Shown here one piece after another: positions 25,011 through 37,299 of a DNA stretch of 64,000 bases. Location: contig NC_065544.1 of NCBI RefSeq assembly GCF_932294415.1, positions 38,519,293 through 38,583,292 on the forward strand, written 5' to 3'. The DNA is from Quercus robur. Its lineage: Eukaryota; Streptophyta; Magnoliopsida; Fagales; Fagaceae. The translations under genes were made by a program, and so were the position numbers. Numbering within the stretch: position 1 is the stretch's first letter; every line of letters begins with the position of its first letter. The notes under the pieces were generated by a model, which was not told the origin of the DNA, made no database searches, and worked only from the letters and a program-made list of their open reading frames with translations.

Positions 25011-25564
25011 CTATTATTATTATTATTATTGTTAAGCTCCCACTTCGAGAAAGTGGTCATAGTTTGTGTTGGCAGTTTATTGTTCTTGATTGGTGTTACA
25101 TGTGTAAGAGGTGTGGGCAGTCGGTGGATCATCTTCTTCTTCATTGCCCTATAGCTTTTGAGATGTGGTCCTTGGGTTGTGTTTGTTTGGACTTCAGTGG
25201 GTTATGCCTCTTAAGGTAATTGAGTTGTTTGAGTCTTGGTAAATTCAGGCAACATCGTAATATATATTTTTGGAGACTTGTGCTACATTGTTTGATGTGG
25301 TGTATTTGGAGCGAAATGAATGCTAGATGCTTTGAGGGATGCGAACAGTCATTGCTAGAGATTAAGTCCTTTTTCTTACATACTTTCCTTGATTGGAGTA
25401 TAGCTTTTTCGCATTTTTCGTGTTTTTCCCTTCCTGTTTTGCTTGATCATTGTAATTTTGGTTCTTGATTTTCGCCCCCATAGTATATCCCCAATGTACT
25501 CAGGTTGGCTATATTTTTTTTAATTAATAAAATTTTTCGTTATCTATCCAAAAAAAAAAAAAAA
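25011..25564 (+). mobile_element. 5'-truncated LINE 3' tail (first of two)
   Basis: Encodes the C-terminal zinc-ribbon (zf-RVT) of plant L1-type LINEs: [18 protein letters not shown], then LHCLMWCIWSEMNARCFE. A 3' UTR and an A-tail at 25550-25564 follow. AAAGGAA precedes the insert (25004-25010) and follows the tail (25562-25568), a probable short target duplication. It interrupts copia gag right after LPKE. Confidence 0.85.
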
Positions 25565-25568
25565 GGAA

Positions 25569-26247
25569 TGGAGAGTTTGATGTCCATTCATTCTATGATA
25601 ACCTAAGGAGCTCCTGCGCCAAACCCTTTTTGTGGAAGATTATTTGATGTGTGAAGGCCCTACGGGCCACAATAGGTCTCTTTCTCTGTATGGAACTTCG
25701 GCATGGGGGACAATTCTCACTCTCACGTGTGATAACCTAATAAAACAAGGTTACATGCTAGTTGGGTGGTGTTGTATGTGTCACTGGGGCAAAGAGATGG
25801 TGGATCATCTTTTGTTACATTGTACTACTGCATCGATTTGTGAAGCTTTGTCCTTAGATCTTTTGGGATTCAACGAGTTCTACAGGAAATGGTTATTAAT
25901 CTATTGTTTGAATGGAAAAATTGGTTTGGCAAGCTCTCATCAAATATCTGGAATCTAGTTTTGTTATGCTTGATGTGGACAATCTTGAAGGAACAAAACT
26001 GTCGTACATTTGGGGCTGCAGAAAGTACAGGGAATCAATTTTTAGCTACGTTTACTAGTTCCTTATTTAATTAGTATCATGTTTGGGGCCTTACTTCTAG
26101 TAACTCCATTCTGGAATTTATAGAGTCGGTGTGTTTCTGTACATAGATTTGTTTTTCTGTAATTCTTCAGACTTATTTATGTCTTTTGTACTTGAAATTG
26201 TCTTTTGTAATAAAAATTATACCTGCCTATAAAAAATAAAAAATAAA
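25569..26247 (+). mobile_element. 5'-truncated LINE 3' tail (second, adjacent)
   Basis: Starts within [15 protein letters not shown], passes a zf-RVT remnant ([18 protein letters not shown]) and [12 protein letters not shown], then a 3' UTR ending in an A-rich tail (AAAAAATAAAAAATAAAA, 26231-26248). Directly behind it copia gag resumes after GAAGGGAAA, resembling the AAAGGAA of the left junction. It belongs to the same broad LINE class as its neighbour but is a distinct sequence. Confidence 0.82.
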
Positions 26248-29200
26248 AGTTTGTGAAGGGAAATACTTGCCTTTTTGCTCAGCCATGAGAATCATAAACG
26301 AGACCATAACACTAAAAGATCTACACATTTTGCTGCTTTCAGAAGAGCAATCAATCAAGAACATCAAAGATTATAGCAAAAGATCAACATATAATGGCTA
26401 TGAATGTCATATGACCATATCTGGAAACAAAGGCACACAAAGCTCCTTTACTCTTAAGCATTCAAGATCCAATTATAACAGGGGATGTGGAAGAAACAAC
26501 AGCAACACAGTCAACCAATTTTTATTAAGGAGACAAGTTCACTCTGATCAACAGAGGCCAATATGCCAGATCTATGGTGAGGCAAGGCATGTAACATTGG
26601 ATTGCTACCATTGTATGGACTATTCCAACCAAGGGAAGCAGCCACAAGGAAAGTTAGCTGCTAGAGCACGCTGGACACAACCTGCACAACAGAGAGCTTC
26701 CTGAATTTCTGATACTGGTGCCACAGATCACCTGACATCAGACCTTGCAAACCTTTCTTTTCCAAAAAAATTTAGAGGCGTTGAAAAGGTATCAGTAAGT
26801 AATGGCTAAGATTAACCAATAACCCATGTAGGTAATGCCCAACTTAAGACACACTATCATTGTTTCAAGCTGATAAACATATTGAGAGTCCCCAAGATTA
26901 CTTCCAATTTAGTCAGTGCATCATTTGTGTAAAGATAATAATTTCTCTTGTTATTTCAGTGGTATTAAGCTTCTGATTCAAGACCTACCTACAGGGGGGC
27001 TTCTCTACAAAGGCAAAAGTGAAAATGGTCTTTATCCAATTCGCACTGCTCTCTCTAGTTTAGTTTCCACATATAAGCCCCTGATGTCTACTTCAGTTAA
27101 GACTAAAGTTTCACACCCTTATTCATCAAAAAGAAGAAAAGTTCCACACTCTGTGACATGTTCAAGCAGGACACCCACATGATGTTGTTCGAAATCAAAT
27201 TTTCTCAACACCTTTGTTTATCTACCACAAAAAAATATCTCTCTTTGTAGATACTGTATTCATGGCAAAATGACACAATTTCCTTTTGATAAATCTAGCT
27301 TCAAATCTACTTTTCCCATAAAACTTATCCACATTGATGTTTGGGGTCAAGGTCGCATCAATAAATGGATATAGATACTATGTTTTGTTTGTGAATGATT
27401 ACACTCGATTTTCTTGGTTTCTTTTTCTCAAACACAAGTATGCAGTACTGTCGACCTTTATAAATATTTTTATTTATCAAAAAAAAAAAAAAAAAACACA
27501 ATGGAAAGCCAGTTATCAACCAAAATTCAATACCTCATAGCAGATTGGGGAGTAGAATATACCAATAATGAGTTCCAAAACTTCGTTCCTCTAATGATAT
27601 CATACATCAACTGTATGTCCTCACACAACCCAACAAAGCAGGGTTGCTAAGAGAAAAGATAGGCACATAGTCAAGACTGCACTTACACTCATCTCAAAAG
27701 CTTCTATCCCATTGTGTTACCGGTCTTATGTCTTTTCTCATCTGTCTTTCTCATTAAGAAATTGCCCACATGAACTTTGAACCATTTTTCTCCAGGGGAA
27801 AATTTATTCCATACTAAACCAAATGACTTCTCCCATAAGACTCTTGCCTATGCAACTTATCCATAACTTCAACCTCACAACAAATATAAACTTCAGCCTC
27901 ACACAACATATTATGTCTTTCTTGGCTATGCACTTCACTCAAAGGGTTACATATGTCTTAATCCTTCTGTCAACCGTGTCTATATTTCAAGGCATGTTAT
28001 CTTTGATGAGTCACTTACTCTTTTCCTTTTGCTCAAAAATCCCTCTCTCCTTCTCCGCAAACAACTTCCTGGCCTCCAGGCATTTCCAACAGTTATCCAC
28101 ATTATTTCTCCATCCCTGCACTTTACCCTCACTTCTTGGTCCAGCTCCTACCACTGCTACCTCTGCAAATCAATTTGCAGCTCAGTGTGCACCTTTTCTT
28201 TTTTTTTTCTGCCTATAATTTCCAGCTTAAATTAACCTTTTTCCACCTTCAACTCTTTCTCACAAGCCTTATCATCCCAGCCATCTGCCTCAGTTCTCTC
28301 TGATATATCAAATTCAAGCAATTCTCATCCAATGCAAACATGGTCAGGGATTTCCAAATGCAAACTTTGCTACAAGACTGTCTGCACTAATTAACTCACT
28401 ACAGAACCCCCTACCTTTGCAATGGTGTCAAAGATTCCTCAATGAAAACAGGCAATGAAAAATGAGTTCAATGCTCGTCAATGACAGCTAACTTGGACTC
28501 TGGTCCTTTGACCTATTAATAAAAAAAATGTTGGATCCCAGGTTTACAAACTCAAATGTAATCCTGATGGAAGAATAGCTTGTTACAAGGCCATGTTAGT
28601 GGCCAAAAGTTTTCATCAATAATAGGAACTTGATTCTGAAGAGATTTTCCATCCCATAGTAAAACTTGCCATGGTTCAACTCATACTTTCCCTTGCAGTC
28701 CAGTTTAAGTGGTCTTCTTGCCAATTAGATCTCAGCAATGTCTTCTTACATGGCATTCTGAAAGAAGAGGTATATATAGCACAACCTCCTGGCTTTCTTG
28801 ATGCTACACACCCAAATCATGTTTGTCAATTGCACAAGTCTATCTATGGTCTTAAACAGGCTCCCAAGCTTGGTTTGAATGCTTTACCTCCCATCTTTTA
28901 CAATTGGGGGCTTCATGCCTCTAGTGCAATTCCTTCTCTCTTCATTTATCATCATCACTCTTCCATTGCCTTACTCCTCCTTTATGTTGATGATATTATC
29001 CTTACAAGCAATAGTTCTTCTTTCCCTCACAATTTTATTCATAATTTGGGGTCTGTCTTTGAGCTTAAAGACCTCGGTCCTCTTCACTATTTCCTTGGTC
29101 TTCAAATCCAATACACTGCCTTCAGGTTGTTCATTCATTAGACCAAATATGACACTGACCTTCTTTGACATTACATATTTGACTCTAAAGCTTGTAAAGC

Positions 29201-29878
29201 CCCTTGCATTATCTGATCCTACCTTATATATTCTCCCATTGGTGCTCTGCAAATATCTAACATTCACCCAAGCTGATATTACCTTAGTGGTCAACCAAGT
29301 TTGTCAATGTATGCAGTCACAAACTGACCTTCATCTCATTGCTACTAAATGTATGCTTTGATACATGAGAGTTTCTCTTGGCTTTGGTGTGAAGTTCACT
29401 CCTAGTCCCCTTCATCTTTCTGCTTTTACTAATGCAGATTGGGCTGGTGATCCCAATGATTACATTCTACCTATGGTTTCATTGAATTTTTGGGCTCCAA
29501 CCTCATTTCTTGTTCCTCAATGAAAAAGGCTATATTCACCCCGCTCATTAACTGAGGCTGAATATTGATCATTGGCCTTCTCTGTAACTGAACTATGCTC
29601 ATGCTTCTTAAGGATTTGGGTGTCGTTCTCCCTCATGTGTCATGCATCTAGTGTGACAATGTCACAGCACTTGCTTTAGCTTCTAACCCCGTCTTTCATG
29701 CTAAACAAAGCACATAGAAGTTGATTACCATTTTGTTCAATAGAGAGTTTGTGAAGACCGAGAAGTGAGATTTGTCTCTAGTTCATACCAACTTGCTGAT
29801 AATCATACTATAGGCCTCCCTACTTCTCAATTTCTCCATCTCCATGCCAAACTCCAAGCCCATTAGTTTGAGGGCGGA

Positions 29879-30120
29879 TGATAGCAGACATAATTGGCAG
29901 GCTAGCTCACCACATCAGTTATTTCCAACTCGACACAGTATTCCAGCTCAGCTCAGCTCAAACAGATTAGCATCCATTTTGGTTCACTTTTTTTTTTTTT
30001 CTTTCTTTCCCTGTAATGAGGTTCGCTCTCTGCAGAAACAGCAACACTTCAAACTCTTATTTTTTCATAGTTGCATAATTAATTGTTTTCAAGCTTTTCT
30101 TCCAACCCCCACTCTCAATT
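29879..30120 (+). repeat. Probable 3' LTR of the second copia element
   Basis: A polypurine tract (TTGAGGGCGGA, 29868-29878) abuts TGATAGCAGACAT, as at a copia 3' LTR start. The right end is uncertain; I place it at the pyrimidine-rich stretch ending CTCTCAATTAG. Confidence 0.5.
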
Positions 30121-32382
30121 AGAGAGAGGTAAAGAAAGAACCCTACAAGACATTGTATACATTCCTGGGAAGCTTGAGAGAATTTGTATTAACTGAGTAC
30201 CATACATTCGCAACACATCAAATTCTAGGAACCATGAATTATGACTGGACCGCCTCATAAGAATAGTAGATTTCTTTGAACCTTATCACAAACAAGAATA
30301 ACTGAAAAGGCTCTTATTTTATTGAAAATTTTGCTCAATATGCTAGGCAAACTATCGCCTCTATAAGAGTTACCAAAAACTATGATTTGATTTTATGTAA
30401 TTCGCTACTTTCTACCCAAAAAAAAAAATATATATATATATATGTAAGCACCCAGTCAAAGATGAGAAAAAGGCATCTATCACTGCTCAAGTTTTGACAA
30501 TCAATCAACAGTTTGGCACACATCTTTTTGGCATGGGTTTGCAGAACATACCTAACTTATGAATTCTATTTGCTCCTTGCCTCTTAACCAAGAAGCATAG
30601 CAGCATTCTCAACAAGATGGTTTCCTACACTTCTTTAGCAAACAAAAGCTCAACATGGCAAGTCATTGTACAAAATGTGGATAAAACCGAAAATACTCAC
30701 CATTTTTTTTTTTTTTTGAAATTCTTAAGACTAATTCACTTAATTAAAGAAACCATTCATACCAATTGGACACCTAAAATTGATATATATATTATATAAC
30801 CTCTCTTTTTTCCCTTTATAAACATAGAATTTTATTTTATATAACTACAACTACAATTCCCTTATTTTCAAAAATAAAAAATAAAAAAATTTACTAAGTT
30901 CTTTATACTCAATTTTGTTCATTCTATTAACTAATGATTTTCAAACACACGAGCATTCTTGCACAACGAACTAGAAGACTCACCTTTTTTATGATAAATT
31001 GGTTAAACGGCACGAACTGTAATCACGATCAAGAAAATTGTGGTCCATTTGTAACAGTTCAAAGATTCTTATTGAATTCCAGAAATTCAAACCAGTTAGC
31101 GTGTATTAGTGAATAGGTAAAGCACGTTTAGCCACTTACAGTTCTGGAGCTTTATTCGCTGACCATCGGAACCGTATACGCCAAGCTTTGCGCACACACA
31201 GATTCCTCATTGCCTCAACGGCATCGTCAACGCATTGTTTGATCCCGTTTTTTCAAACATATCCCGACGTCTACGGTACGTCGTTTACGAACAAATAAAC
31301 AAAAATTGCCCTAAACAACTGGAAACACATGTTTTATTTATTAAAAAAAAAAAAAAAAAAAGCTTCTGACTTTAGTTGCTCTCCTAATTTTATTATTAAA
31401 TTTCATATTTAGCCAAAAAAATGAAAAGAGAGAAAAAATTATATAATACTAAACTTATAGGGAATATTGTGTCCTCAATATTTTTGATAACAAATCTTAT
31501 TCTTAAATGACAAGTTGTTACTAATAGATAAAAAATGTAATGTCAATAGTGAGCCCAGGTTAAAACTAGTAACAAACTTGTCATCGAGAATTTGTTATAA
31601 AATATTTTGGACGTATGATCACTCTAAACCTGTATTCTTTTTTCTTTTTCTTTTTCTTTTTAGAAACACTCTAAACTCATTTATGTATTGCTCCGGTTAA
31701 CAACTAGTTACTCTTGTTATCCATTGACTTATGACAAATATTGATGAAGGAAAAAGTTTGGCCATTTTACTTTGACTTATTATATGGTAATTAAAGAGAT
31801 TATCTATGTGAAGTTTTAGTCACAATATATATATATATATATATATATTTGTGAGTCATGTAACTTATTTAAATACTACACATTAATAGTCTTACAATTT
31901 GTCGTGTAAATTATTGGAAAAAATAGTTTTAAACAAGTTTGGAGCTAAACTTTGTCCGTTGATGAAAGGAAGAATGTGAGACTTTGATTTTTGTTATGCT
32001 TGAGATATGTACACAAATTAATGAAACATGTTCAAATTTGCGGCAAAATGTTGCTAGTATAACATTCAGTTGGGTAATTATAATAGAAATTAAATTCTAT
32101 AAAGATGTGATGTAAAATTCGAGTTTTACATCCTCTAATCCAAATTTGTCATATCATCATTTCACATACTAAAGAATAGGCACAGCTACACCCAATCAAT
32201 TTTAATACTCATTTGAAAATCTAACCCAACTGAGAATTTATTGAGATGTTATTAGACATGGTACGATATATTGAATTTTAAGTAAAAAATTGATATCACA
32301 ATTTCTTATTAGATGGTGTAAAACATGAGTTTTACACCTCTATTTTTACCAAATTCGAACTCATTATAAAATATCATAAATA
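30121..32382. other. Non-coding spacer
   Basis: No gene recognised. A GC-richer island at about 31140-31310, with several CG dinucleotides, stands out from AT-rich surroundings but has no supportable frame. (TA)n tracts lie near 30430 and 31827-31848. Confidence 0.45.
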
Positions 32383-32387
32383 CATAC

Positions 32388-33160
32388 TGTAGGGACACGT
32401 TTTGCAGCTCAAGTCCAAAATGCATGGGATCTTGGCCCAGTGAGCCTAGTACAATAAATTTGTAGAGAGTGGGTCGAAAAACTAGGTATTAATGAATTGA
32501 ACAACGGCTAGAATGGATTTAGATAACGATCAAGCAAAAACAAGAAACACTGATCTTAATCAATTCTCTGTCCGAGGAGGTAAGTCTTCATATAAATCAA
32601 TTAAACGAGTTACAAATATAACTTTGATGGCTACAGTGTTCTCTCTCTATTTTTCTGATCCTCTCTTTATGGAAGGTCTCTTACATTATATAGCTCCCTT
32701 TGGACCATCTTAATCCTACACTTGTTGGTCATTTGAGCCCTTATTTGAGTATATGTCCCATCAAACACCCTCTTTAGCATTCTGTGAGTTGTGGTAGCCA
32801 ATGGAACACTGTTTAGAGGTCTTCTCCACATAATTAAATGTAGCCAAAAAAGTAGCTGCAATGCATTTAATGCTGTGGTAGCAGCTTTCCCTTAGATATT
32901 TTTGGATTCCCCTCCTCGTATGTTCATGATGCACATCCTTATCACTAGAGCTTCTTGGAAGGTCCCCTTGACTATCGGGACATGCATTTGAGCTGTATCT
33001 AGCATATGCGATGAGTTATTCCTCCTCGGACCGCCCCTCCCATTTGTATCTCACTCATTAGATTCTAAGACCCATCCAACACCATTCGTTTGTTCTCGGA
33101 TTACAATGCTCTCGGCCAAGGCCCAAAACCTAATATACAATTTGGGCCCTTAACCCTACA
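32388..33160 (-). mobile_element. Solo LTR with 5-bp TSD
   Basis: Begins TGTAGGGACACG and ends AACCCTACA, and is flanked by CATAC at 32383-32387 and 33161-33165. No internal retrotransposon domain lies beside it, so it is a solo LTR left by recombination. Orientation comes from a TATA-like CTATATAATG on the minus strand near 32690 and from alignment to the related LTR at 40883-41616. Shared stretches include GTCCGAGGAGGA, the CATTAAATGCA region, CAACTCACAGAA, and AACAAGTGTAGG before the TATA. Confidence 0.88.
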
Positions 33161-33396
33161 CATACTCTTTTCAAGTCACATAATAACAAATTCCACTAAT
33201 TAAATTAATGATATAAACCATTATTTATGTGAGAAAATAGTACACATTTATATTACTTCCAAAATATTCTATAATTTTCTCATGACTGTTTCCGGTTAAA
33301 AGTAATTCATGAATTATATTCCCTCTTCAAGATCTCTGGAGAATCAGGTTATAATTCTCCTATACTATACTGGTTTCCTCTAGATCTAACAAGGTT

Positions 33397-33446
33397 TTCT
33401 TATTGTTTTCATGCAGTAGCATTCTTATTGTTTTCATGCAGTAGCA
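33397..33446 (+). repeat. Perfect 25-bp tandem duplication
   Basis: Two identical, directly adjacent 25-bp units (33397-33421 and 33422-33446), each containing ATTGTTTTCATGCAG. There is no spacer, so this is a simple tandem duplication. Confidence 0.9.
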
Positions 33447-34025
33447 TTACTAACAATTTCCCTTTGTCACTTATTTCCATTTTTTTATAAGTATTTCCAC
33501 ATTTTTGCTTTTACCACAGCAGCTTTTTAAAAAGAAATTCTCAAAGAAACTATTTTTTTATTATCAAAATGTCATAGCCTCATAGGCTCACAGCTTTGCA
33601 AGAGCCTTCATTCTTTTTTTGAATTAAAAAAAAAAAAAGTTTTTGATATGGGGCTCATCGATCTCACGCCCTATGGCAGACTGGCAGTAACGTATGATAT
33701 AACACGTATACTGTACAAGCCATGTTAGAACCATCAGCTAAACTGCTCATATCTAGGTATTGAGACAAAAAACCTTACCATCAAATGCCGCCTCCATTCC
33801 TAAATGAGATAAGATTCATTGATTCAAGATTGCTTTTTAGGCTCACATACGTAAGACTTGAGATTTTTAAATGCCAGACGTCCTGATCATTATTATGGCA
33901 AGATACGAAATTGGCCAGAATGAATGACGTAACTCCTCTATGTAACTCTGGACTCTAGTCTCTATTGCGATTTGAGACACACTCAGGGACCACCTACAAA
34001 ACAAAATCTCATTTGTTTTTTAATT

Positions 34026-34029
<4 letters not shown>

Positions 34030-34098
<69 letters not shown>
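34030..34098 (+). repeat. (CT)n microsatellite
   Basis: About 35 CT units with a single CAT interruption near 34067. Confidence 0.95.
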
Positions 34099-34101
<3 letters not shown>

Positions 34102-34114
34102 TCAACTAAACCAC

Positions 34115-34481
34115 TCATTGTTTGTTTGGTTGAAAATTTTGTGCAAACATAATTTTTTCATATTTTTTGGTATTTGGTAACATTAAAAAAAAAAAATCAT
34201 TTATAATCAACATAAAAGTATGACTTATTTTTAGAGGTTGTTTTTCACTATTTTTTTTTTAAAAACAATTATATCTCACAATAGGCTAAATGAGAAAAAT
34301 TAAAAGATTTTTTTTCAACTCATTTAATGTTACTACCAAACATAAGAAAATAAGATAATTTTATAGAAAAAAAAAAGTTAAAAAATGACTCATTTTCTAA
34401 AAAATATTATCATTAAAATAAATAGAACTACTGTCAAAGTTTTTTCCTTTTTTTCCTCTCTCAAGCTATCCAAACAAATGT
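34115..34481. mobile_element. hAT-like MITE
   Basis: Ends are imperfect inverted repeats: CATTGTTTGTTTGG at the left, and CATTTGTTTGGATAG on the opposite strand at the right. The interior (ATATCTCACAATAGGCTAAA, CAACTCATTTAATGTTACTA) matches the element in the ceramide synthase intron at 43443-43667, so the two form one family. No clear TSD. Confidence 0.65.
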
Positions 34482-34858
34482 CCGAGCGAGGATAATAAAT
34501 GAAGATTTAGGGTGAAGTATAGGGCGCCAATTCTGAAAAATGGAGAAATATATTTTCATGTAGTAACATATTATGAGTTCATTTGATTAGGCATTTTGGG
34601 AGTTTAAAAGAGTGTTTTTAAATATATTTCTCATAACTTTTTTACAAATGCTCATTTTAAACTCAAAACACAGTTTTCCAACGGTTTATACGAATACACC
34701 TTATAAGAAAAATGATATGGCTTTTACGCCCAAAAATCCATTCTTTTCCATTTTGGACCTATTGAGCTTACCATACTAATTAAGGTGCTAAACTCATGTT
34801 GGACCAAGAATGAAATTCAATTCCAGCCTCGGACATGTCAATATCAATATCTATATTC

Positions 34859-34894
<36 letters not shown>

Positions 34895-36460
34895 ACATTA
34901 TAAAAGTTGATTTTGTTGTTAATTTCCTTTCAATGTCCTAATATATTGTCACGTAAAATTTTGAAAATCCGTACTTTTCGCATAATTAATTTGAGTATTT
35001 CCAATGATTCCACGACACAACCTTGGAATTAATGTTATGACAAATATGAGGAGCATGAGCTTATGAAAACTTGTATGGATAATATGATACATGACCTATC
35101 GTACACATTTGAAGAATCTCAATATATAACACACATGCAAAAGGCAATTCAATGAAGCCACTAGCTGTTGAGAATTCCATCTATAATAATGAGAGAACAC
35201 CACAAGCCCTACTGTCTCCAACAGTGATCCAACGAGTACTGGAAACTGGAAAGCAAAAAAGAGCAAATGACATAGAGATGGAGCTAGAAAAATATCCCAT
35301 GTTTCATGCACCGCTAAAGAAATAAAATGCAATCAGTGACAAGTGAGTAGATGACAGCATTCTTGGGCTACCCCAAGCCAAACAAAAAAAGAAGACAAGT
35401 GGAACCCTCAAAACTGTCCCTTTCACCAATATGTGGATCATGCTAAAAAGATTGTCCCGTGCCCTCCAAAGGATTTTTCATAGAAGAATATAATTAAAGA
35501 TGTGATCCTCGATCGAACGCAAGGTTAGCCTAGGAGGTCTAAACGTTCACGATTTCAGTTAAAAACAAGTGAGTGTGAATACGGTTTGTGTTAGACTGTT
35601 ATCATGGTGGAGAAATTATACAGTACTTATGGTAGACCACGTCATTTGTCCACAATTTTAAACACGTTGGAGTTTTTTACTGGAATGTTAGACCACATCA
35701 CTTATCTACCATGAAAACCTTATAATTTCTCGTATGGTAGACTGTTAGTGTGTATAATAAGCATTGCTTATTAACAAAATCACACTGTCCTACCGATTAA
35801 GCAATATGCCAGCCATGCCTTTTTGGACACTACCAATGCTGTCACATTCACTAATCAACAAGGCTATATTAAGTACTGCGCACAAATCATCATATACAGC
35901 ATACTGGCCCATTTTATCCAGCAGCTATGTTGAATGGCATTCATATCCGAAGAGCACTAGTTGACTGATGCATGAGTATAATGCATAACAGGGATGATGA
36001 TGAAATGGTACGAGAGAGTGACATTAAACAATGCCAACCAAGCCTAAGGGTAGAATTTACATGTCATATGATTATTATAGCTAACTCCATATTTGGCAAG
36101 TTTGTTATAGTATTTGAAAATTGGAGAGAAAATTAGTAAGTGGCACATGCACGTGCTAAATTTTAATTATGCAAAAAGATTGCTACTTTCATTTTCTAGA
36201 AAGAGAAAGATTCCAAAGAAAGAGAATGAATTCACATCTCAATCTACACTCAAATATAAAATTCTTAAATTATATTAACAAGCTATCTATTTACAATGCA
36301 TGCAGAGAAAAGCAGGAACCTATTGATTAAATTTTGCATTTCACCTAGAACTTGTTCATAAACCAATTTGATAACAATTGGTCATAGATGGTAGAAATAT
36401 ATAAAAAGCTTCATATATAGTGCGAAAGTGATTGCGAAACATCAAAGCTTGCTATCTAAT
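34482..36460. other. AT-rich spacer
   Basis: No gene could be supported. Minus-strand open frames at 35096-35332 and a plus-strand frame at 35764-35964 match nothing I recognise. A (TA)n tract lies near 34865-34893. Confidence 0.45.
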
Positions 36461-36587
36461 GGTCCGTTTAGATTGAGGGAGAGGGAGGGGGAGTAGAGTA
36501 GAGTAGAGCAAATTTAACATAAAATTTGCTTATTTTTAGCTAACTCTACTCTATTCCCCCTCCTTCCCCCTTCCATCTAAACAAGCC
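36461..36587. mobile_element. Short hAT-like MITE
   Basis: Left end GGTCCGTTTAGATTGAG; the right end reads GGCTTGTTTAGATGGAAG on the opposite strand. Symmetry continues inward (GAGTAGAGTAGAG against CTCTACTCTATTC), so all 127 bp can fold back. No perfect TSD was seen. Confidence 0.65.
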
Positions 36588-37299
36588 ATAAATGAAACAC
36601 AAAGTTTTATCAATAGTTTCACATTTTTCTATGCTTCACTAATGCCTAGTGCCCATAATAATAATAAAATAAATAAATAAATAAGAAGGAGATGGACATG
36701 AGTTTCAAATTGAAACAATTTAATAAGTTTTGGACAATAATTGACAATATTAAAATCCCATGACCTAATATGAAGCATCAAACATGGTCTAAATCATTGG
36801 CCTTTTTATTTGATTTCCCATGTACCTTAATAGGCCTTAATTTATGACTTACAGAGTCTAATAATTATCCTTTTGATAGTGATACATTTTATGTGTTTAA
36901 TATGTGTGATATCTCTCTCTCTCGAAAATAATTTAATAGACCTTAAGAGTAATGCTTTCTCCTTTACATGAATGGTAAATCTTATCAAGAATTTAATTAA
37001 TGAAACCTTCTATCATGTGAGAGAATAGGGTATTATTCTCATAAACAATTACTCATATCTTAATGTGAGCACACAACTGAGTAAAACCTTTATATTATGA
37101 AAGAGATTTTATGTATGTTCCGAATGTAAGAGATACCTTCTAAAATTATAATCCTTATCCAATAAGACATTAAACTAAGTGACCCCAATTAACTATATGA
37201 TTAATAATTAATTATTATTTGTAACGGTTACATGCGACAGCATTCTCACGTGAGGTAGACCTCACAAAGCATAAAAGAAATGTTGCATGCAAGGTGAAC
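36588..37299. other. AT-rich spacer
   Basis: Nothing recognisable. Confidence 0.45.

Larger units (their letters stand above)
24483..29868 (+). pseudogene. Decayed copia gag-pol
   Basis: The gag N-terminus is clear (LLSNMSYLMPARLDNMNYIL, then WKHQITTIL). Gag continues with [14 protein letters not shown] to 25010 and resumes after the LINE insertions with ITLKDLHILLLSEEQS near 26300. A zinc-knuckle-like CQIYGEARHVTLDCY (near 26567) and the protease D-T-G-A (near 26713) follow, with an in-frame TGA just before the latter. Integrase pieces include IHIDVWG (near 27328) and DWGVEYTNNEF, split by an A-run at 27480-27497. RT retains QLDLSNVFLHG, YGLKQAP and LLLYVDD (28720-28995). RNase H survives as NADWAGDPND and SLTEAEY. 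Many stops and frameshifts lie between these blocks, so no protein is expected. Confidence 0.88.
24483..30120 (+). mobile_element. Second Ty1/copia element, decayed, 5' LTR not found
   Basis: Recognisable gag, protease, integrase, RT and RNase H remnants follow in copia order and end in a polypurine tract and a probable 3' LTR. No matching 5' LTR or primer site was seen before gag, so the left end is truncated or too diverged. Gag is interrupted by two LINE 3' tails (25011-25564 and 25569-26247). It is much more decayed than the element at 1271-6057 and of a different lineage. Confidence 0.85.

Noticed and set aside
28971..29294. Minus-strand open frame in the second copia element
   Set aside because: Antisense to recognisable RT sequence (LLLYVDD).
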